A program made the translations under genes and the position numbers. This document shows positions 61,431 to 64,000 of a DNA stretch of 64,000 nucleotides, piece by piece. The number at the start of each line of letters is the position of its first letter. Positions within the stretch are counted from its first letter, which is position 1. Below the pieces are notes generated by a model. The model saw only the letters and a list, made by a program, of their open reading frames with translations. It searched no databases and was not told the DNA's origin. Location of the stretch: the NCBI RefSeq assembly GCF_040939455.1, contig NC_134119.1, forward strand, positions 14,930,501 to 14,994,500. Reading direction: 5' to 3'. This DNA comes from Microcebus murinus. Lineage: Eukaryota > Chordata > Mammalia > Primates > Cheirogaleidae.

Positions 61431-62000
61431 CAGTAATGACCCACTTGTCAGCCGTAATGATCGCCTTGTTAATGGACATGCCAGCGGAGCCCGGGCGGTT
61501 AATCTTTAACGCTGGGAAGTGGACGCAGGTTTCGTGTCCAGGGAACCCCTGGACACCCTTTCTCCTGCGCGTGCCTGGCAGGTGTGTCGCGCTGGCTGTG
61601 GATACACAGGACGTGCGGTGGGACTCGCCGTGGGGAGAAGCCTTGGAGAAAGGACAACAGTCACAGGGAGTGGGAACCTCAGCCCTACGAGAGGCCGGAG
61701 GGAATCAGCCCAGGAGCAGGTGTCCTCCGCAACCCCACCGCCTCCCAGCCAAGGGCGGGAGGGTGAGCTGAGGAGTTCCCTACCCGGGAAAAGCACCAGC
61801 AATCAACCAAGTCCACAGTTCACTTCTCAAATAAATTTGCAAAGGCCATAATTTGTTCTGCTTTTCTGGATTCTAAAAAAAAAGCTAATTTCTTATTTTT
61901 TTTTTTTCTTTTCCTTCTTCTCTAGCCCCGCCCCCATCCGCAACTAACACGTTCAAGAAGACCCGCGCCATCGCCACCCGCCACGCCGCATCTTGAGTTA
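61380..62000. promoter_or_regulatory. Second intronic CpG/GC cluster
   Basis: I count 21 CpGs in 61381-61640 and nine more in 61925-61990, against an AT-rich, CpG-poor surround. A GC-box-like CCCCGCCCCC lies at about 61926. Homopolymer A/T runs at 61877-61910 separate the two parts. No PCSK2 first-exon coding sequence (signal peptide) was recognised in it. Function is inferred only. Confidence 0.35.
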
Positions 62001-63844
62001 AATTCATGTCAGGCGTCGGAGCAGGAATTTAGCCCTTGAAAGGACTCCAGAGGTCACAGGTCCTGGCACCTCGGGTGTCAGGCTGGAGAGACTCACAGGA
62101 CTGCGTGGACTTTTGGGGGCAGATTCCTTGGGAGTGGTCTACTTGCTCATTTCTCTGGCTTTTTTTTGGAAAGGATTTGAAAAACTTTTCAGCATTTACT
62201 ATCTCTTGCTGTAAGGGAGTCCTTCCTCATGTCCATTCTAATCTCCATTTCTGTAATTTCCCCAATCAGCACATCCCCAAAGAGCAATTTTGCCAACACA
62301 AAAGGAACATTAGACACAGCAAGCATAAAACGAGGCACACTTAGATTAGTAAACATTTAAGAAGCTTCTGATGACATTAATTGGCAAAGGCAACATGTAA
62401 AAATTTGATTTTGGGGGCCAGTGACTAGCAGACACTGAAGAATTGGAAAGGGTCTTTGTAAAAAAAATCGATAGAATAAATCAATATTCCCCTACTGGAG
62501 AAATAATTTTAAAAATCATTCAAAAATAACAACTGGTGTCTTCGGGTTCATCTGGTTTAATGTGCAATAAAAGCAGAAAAAACAAACCCACCTTCACAGA
62601 CAAGCCAGAAACCAACCTGTGGGTCACTTTGGGCTGTTGCACATTAACCTGTCCCCCACCAAATTGGTCACATTAGAGGCAGTAACTAAGTTATTCAGAG
62701 CATAACTCAGGAAATACCCTTTTAGTCTACAACTGCTAAACCAACAGAAATTTCTCCATGTATGATAAACATTGCCTAGAGTAGAAGAATTTCATTTCCT
62801 GTGAATTTGGAAAAGTCTGCCTGGCTTCATTCATTCCTACTTGAATTTAGATGCCCCAGCATTATTTTCAAGCCTGACTCTGCTTTTCCCCAATATTGCA
62901 AAGTTGGTGCCTGATGGAACACAAAATAAAAAGCTACATAGAAAGGAAATCAAAGCAGATTGGAAACCTGGAAAATCGCTAAATGGGAGGTCTATTTAAC
63001 CAGTGAGGCTCTGTTTCAAGACAGAGCTTAAATGACTAAAATTGCTCAGGTTTTGGTCACTTGAGTATCTGTTTGACAACATACATTAATACTCAGAGTA
63101 ATTCAGTCTCTTTGGGGCAGGGGCTGGTGGGTGGGGAGGTGGGGCTTAGGTATATTTCCTGCTGGAAAGAAGCACTTAGTCTTGGGTAAAAACAAAAGCA
63201 TGTCATTAGTCACTGCTCTCTTGGCTGAAAAATGGAGTTTTCAGAGTTTACCTTGTGCATACAAGCTATTCATTTACAATCAGGAACACATGATTTGCGT
63301 CTCATTTATCTATTAGGAAATGTTCTGCAAATGGGCTTGGACTTGGATTTTTCAATGGGCTGATGGAACAAACATCCACCCTTTTATCTTCCGGTCTGTC
63401 AGCAGCAATGTTCATGTCGGCCTGCCATTAGCAAGAGTTGACTTGCAGGGAGAAACCTTATAGCCCATTGTTAGGTGAATCACCCAGCAGTGACCCAGAA
63501 AGCAACTCTGGAGGCCTCTCCCTTCTCCAGGACACAAACAGGTTGGGGAATGAGCTTGGGGAGGAGGAGGAGAAAAGTGGGCTTATGGTTTTCTTGTTTT
63601 CCAGCCTCTCTCTGCTTTCCACACAAAGCAAGCCATGCTAAGGTCTTACTTAAGACAATTGCTCCCTCCTGGGCTTTAGTGCTATCTGTGGGCCCCCTTG
63701 GAAACAAAAATATGAGTTGCTCTTGGGGTCCCCTTTGGTGGTGGGGGCCAGGAGTGACAGCGGTGGGATGGGGAGGGTGGGCACATCCCGGTAGAGACAG
63801 TTTTACAATATCAGAGGAATAGCTTACAAGTGCTCTTAGAATTA

Positions 63845-64000
63845 CATGTCAGCCACTGACCACGTGTGGCTTTGAAGCACTGGAAATATGGCTGGTCCCA
63901 GTTGAGGTGTGCTGTGAGTGGAAAATACACACTGAATTTTGAAGAGTAAGGATGAAAATAGGAATGTAAATATCTCCTCAACATAATTTAGAATATTGAT
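63845..64000. mobile_element. hAT element cut by the window end
   Basis: 'ccacgtgtggctttgaagca', 'gaggtgtgctgtgagtggaa' and 'tacacactgaattttgaaga' belong to the same hAT-Charlie group as 47930-48250. Confidence 0.7.

Larger units (their letters stand above)
20814..64000 (-). other. PCSK2: PCSK2 upstream intron (partial, at least 43 kb)
   Basis: Everything right of the RKKR exon appears to be one intron. I looked for the exon expected upstream (prodomain residues ending LERDPR next to VKM) and did not find it, so it probably lies beyond 64000. The intron carries LTRs, hAT elements, L1/L2/MIR relics, an Alu, simple repeats and a second CpG/GC cluster. Stretches with nothing I can name: 20814-22590, 25560-26160, 30705-32355, 32670-34050, 35291-38000 (36580-36930 is A-rich and may be an old LINE), 42600-44320 apart from a G-run cluster, 48260-49590, 49830-51360, 55206-56220, 56371-57795, 58311-60830 and 62000-63840. 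Confidence 0.85.

Noticed and set aside
61101..61851. Overlapping 80-143-codon frames as a PCSK2 first exon
   Set aside because: None contains the PC2 signal peptide or prodomain; orientation and composition point to a CpG-rich chance effect.
1..64000. CRISPR arrays, tRNA/rRNA genes, bacterial operons or phage
   Set aside because: No regularly spaced direct repeats, no tRNA or rRNA signatures other than tRNA-derived MIR SINEs, and spliced mammalian exons throughout.

Overview
This is mammalian intronic DNA from a primate, most likely a strepsirrhine (lemur-type). The best organism clue is the Alu at 39283-39614. It carries the AT-rich linker and 'TTGGCCAATTAATTT' segment of lemur Alus, which human AluJ/S/Y lack. 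A classical AluJ-like dimer (12-313), a 5'-truncated L1 and many old mammalian repeats (MIR, L2, MLT1/MaLR LTRs, hAT fossils) fit a primate genome.

One gene is recognisable: PCSK2 (prohormone convertase 2), on the minus strand. Three coding exons are present, read right to left: 20700-20813 (residues 95-132 in human numbering, with the RKKR propeptide cleavage site), 18546-18654 (residues 133-168 plus one base, with catalytic Asp167) and 8155-8192 (a 38-nt exon completing residues 169-181). All three have AG/GT splice borders and their reading frames join exactly. I found no other PCSK2 exon: upstream (prodomain/signal) exons would lie beyond 64000 and downstream exons (rest of the catalytic domain, P domain) before position 1. 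The window therefore holds the end of a very large upstream intron (at least 43 kb), two complete introns (2.0 kb and 10.4 kb) and the start of a further intron (at least 8.1 kb).

Region by region. 1-8154: intron with an AluJ, MIRs, an MLT1 fragment, a CR1/L3 fossil, a GC-rich CpG/G-run cluster (6.2-7.0 kb) and a CA-rich tract next to the small exon. 8193-18545: intron with a nearly complete MaLR provirus (12215-14670), several MLT1-type LTRs, MIRs and a hAT MITE. 18655-20699: short intron with an L2 and an LTR. 20814-64000: large intron with MLT1C/B LTRs, a (CA)n-hairpin-(GT)n structure, a young-looking non-autonomous hAT element with a perfect 8-bp target duplication, the lemur Alu, a 2.4-kb L1, nested LTRs and a second CpG/GC cluster (61.2-62.0 kb).

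The many short open frames in the window look like chance frames or decayed transposon code; apart from fragments overlapping the three PCSK2 exons and the L1 reverse-transcriptase remnant I see no other protein coding. I found no undescribed biological system. The most interesting items are the hAT insertion, the dinucleotide-capped hairpin, the intronic CpG/G-quadruplex cluster and the tiny frame-critical exon. Repeat family names are from memory of consensus sequences and were not checked with software.
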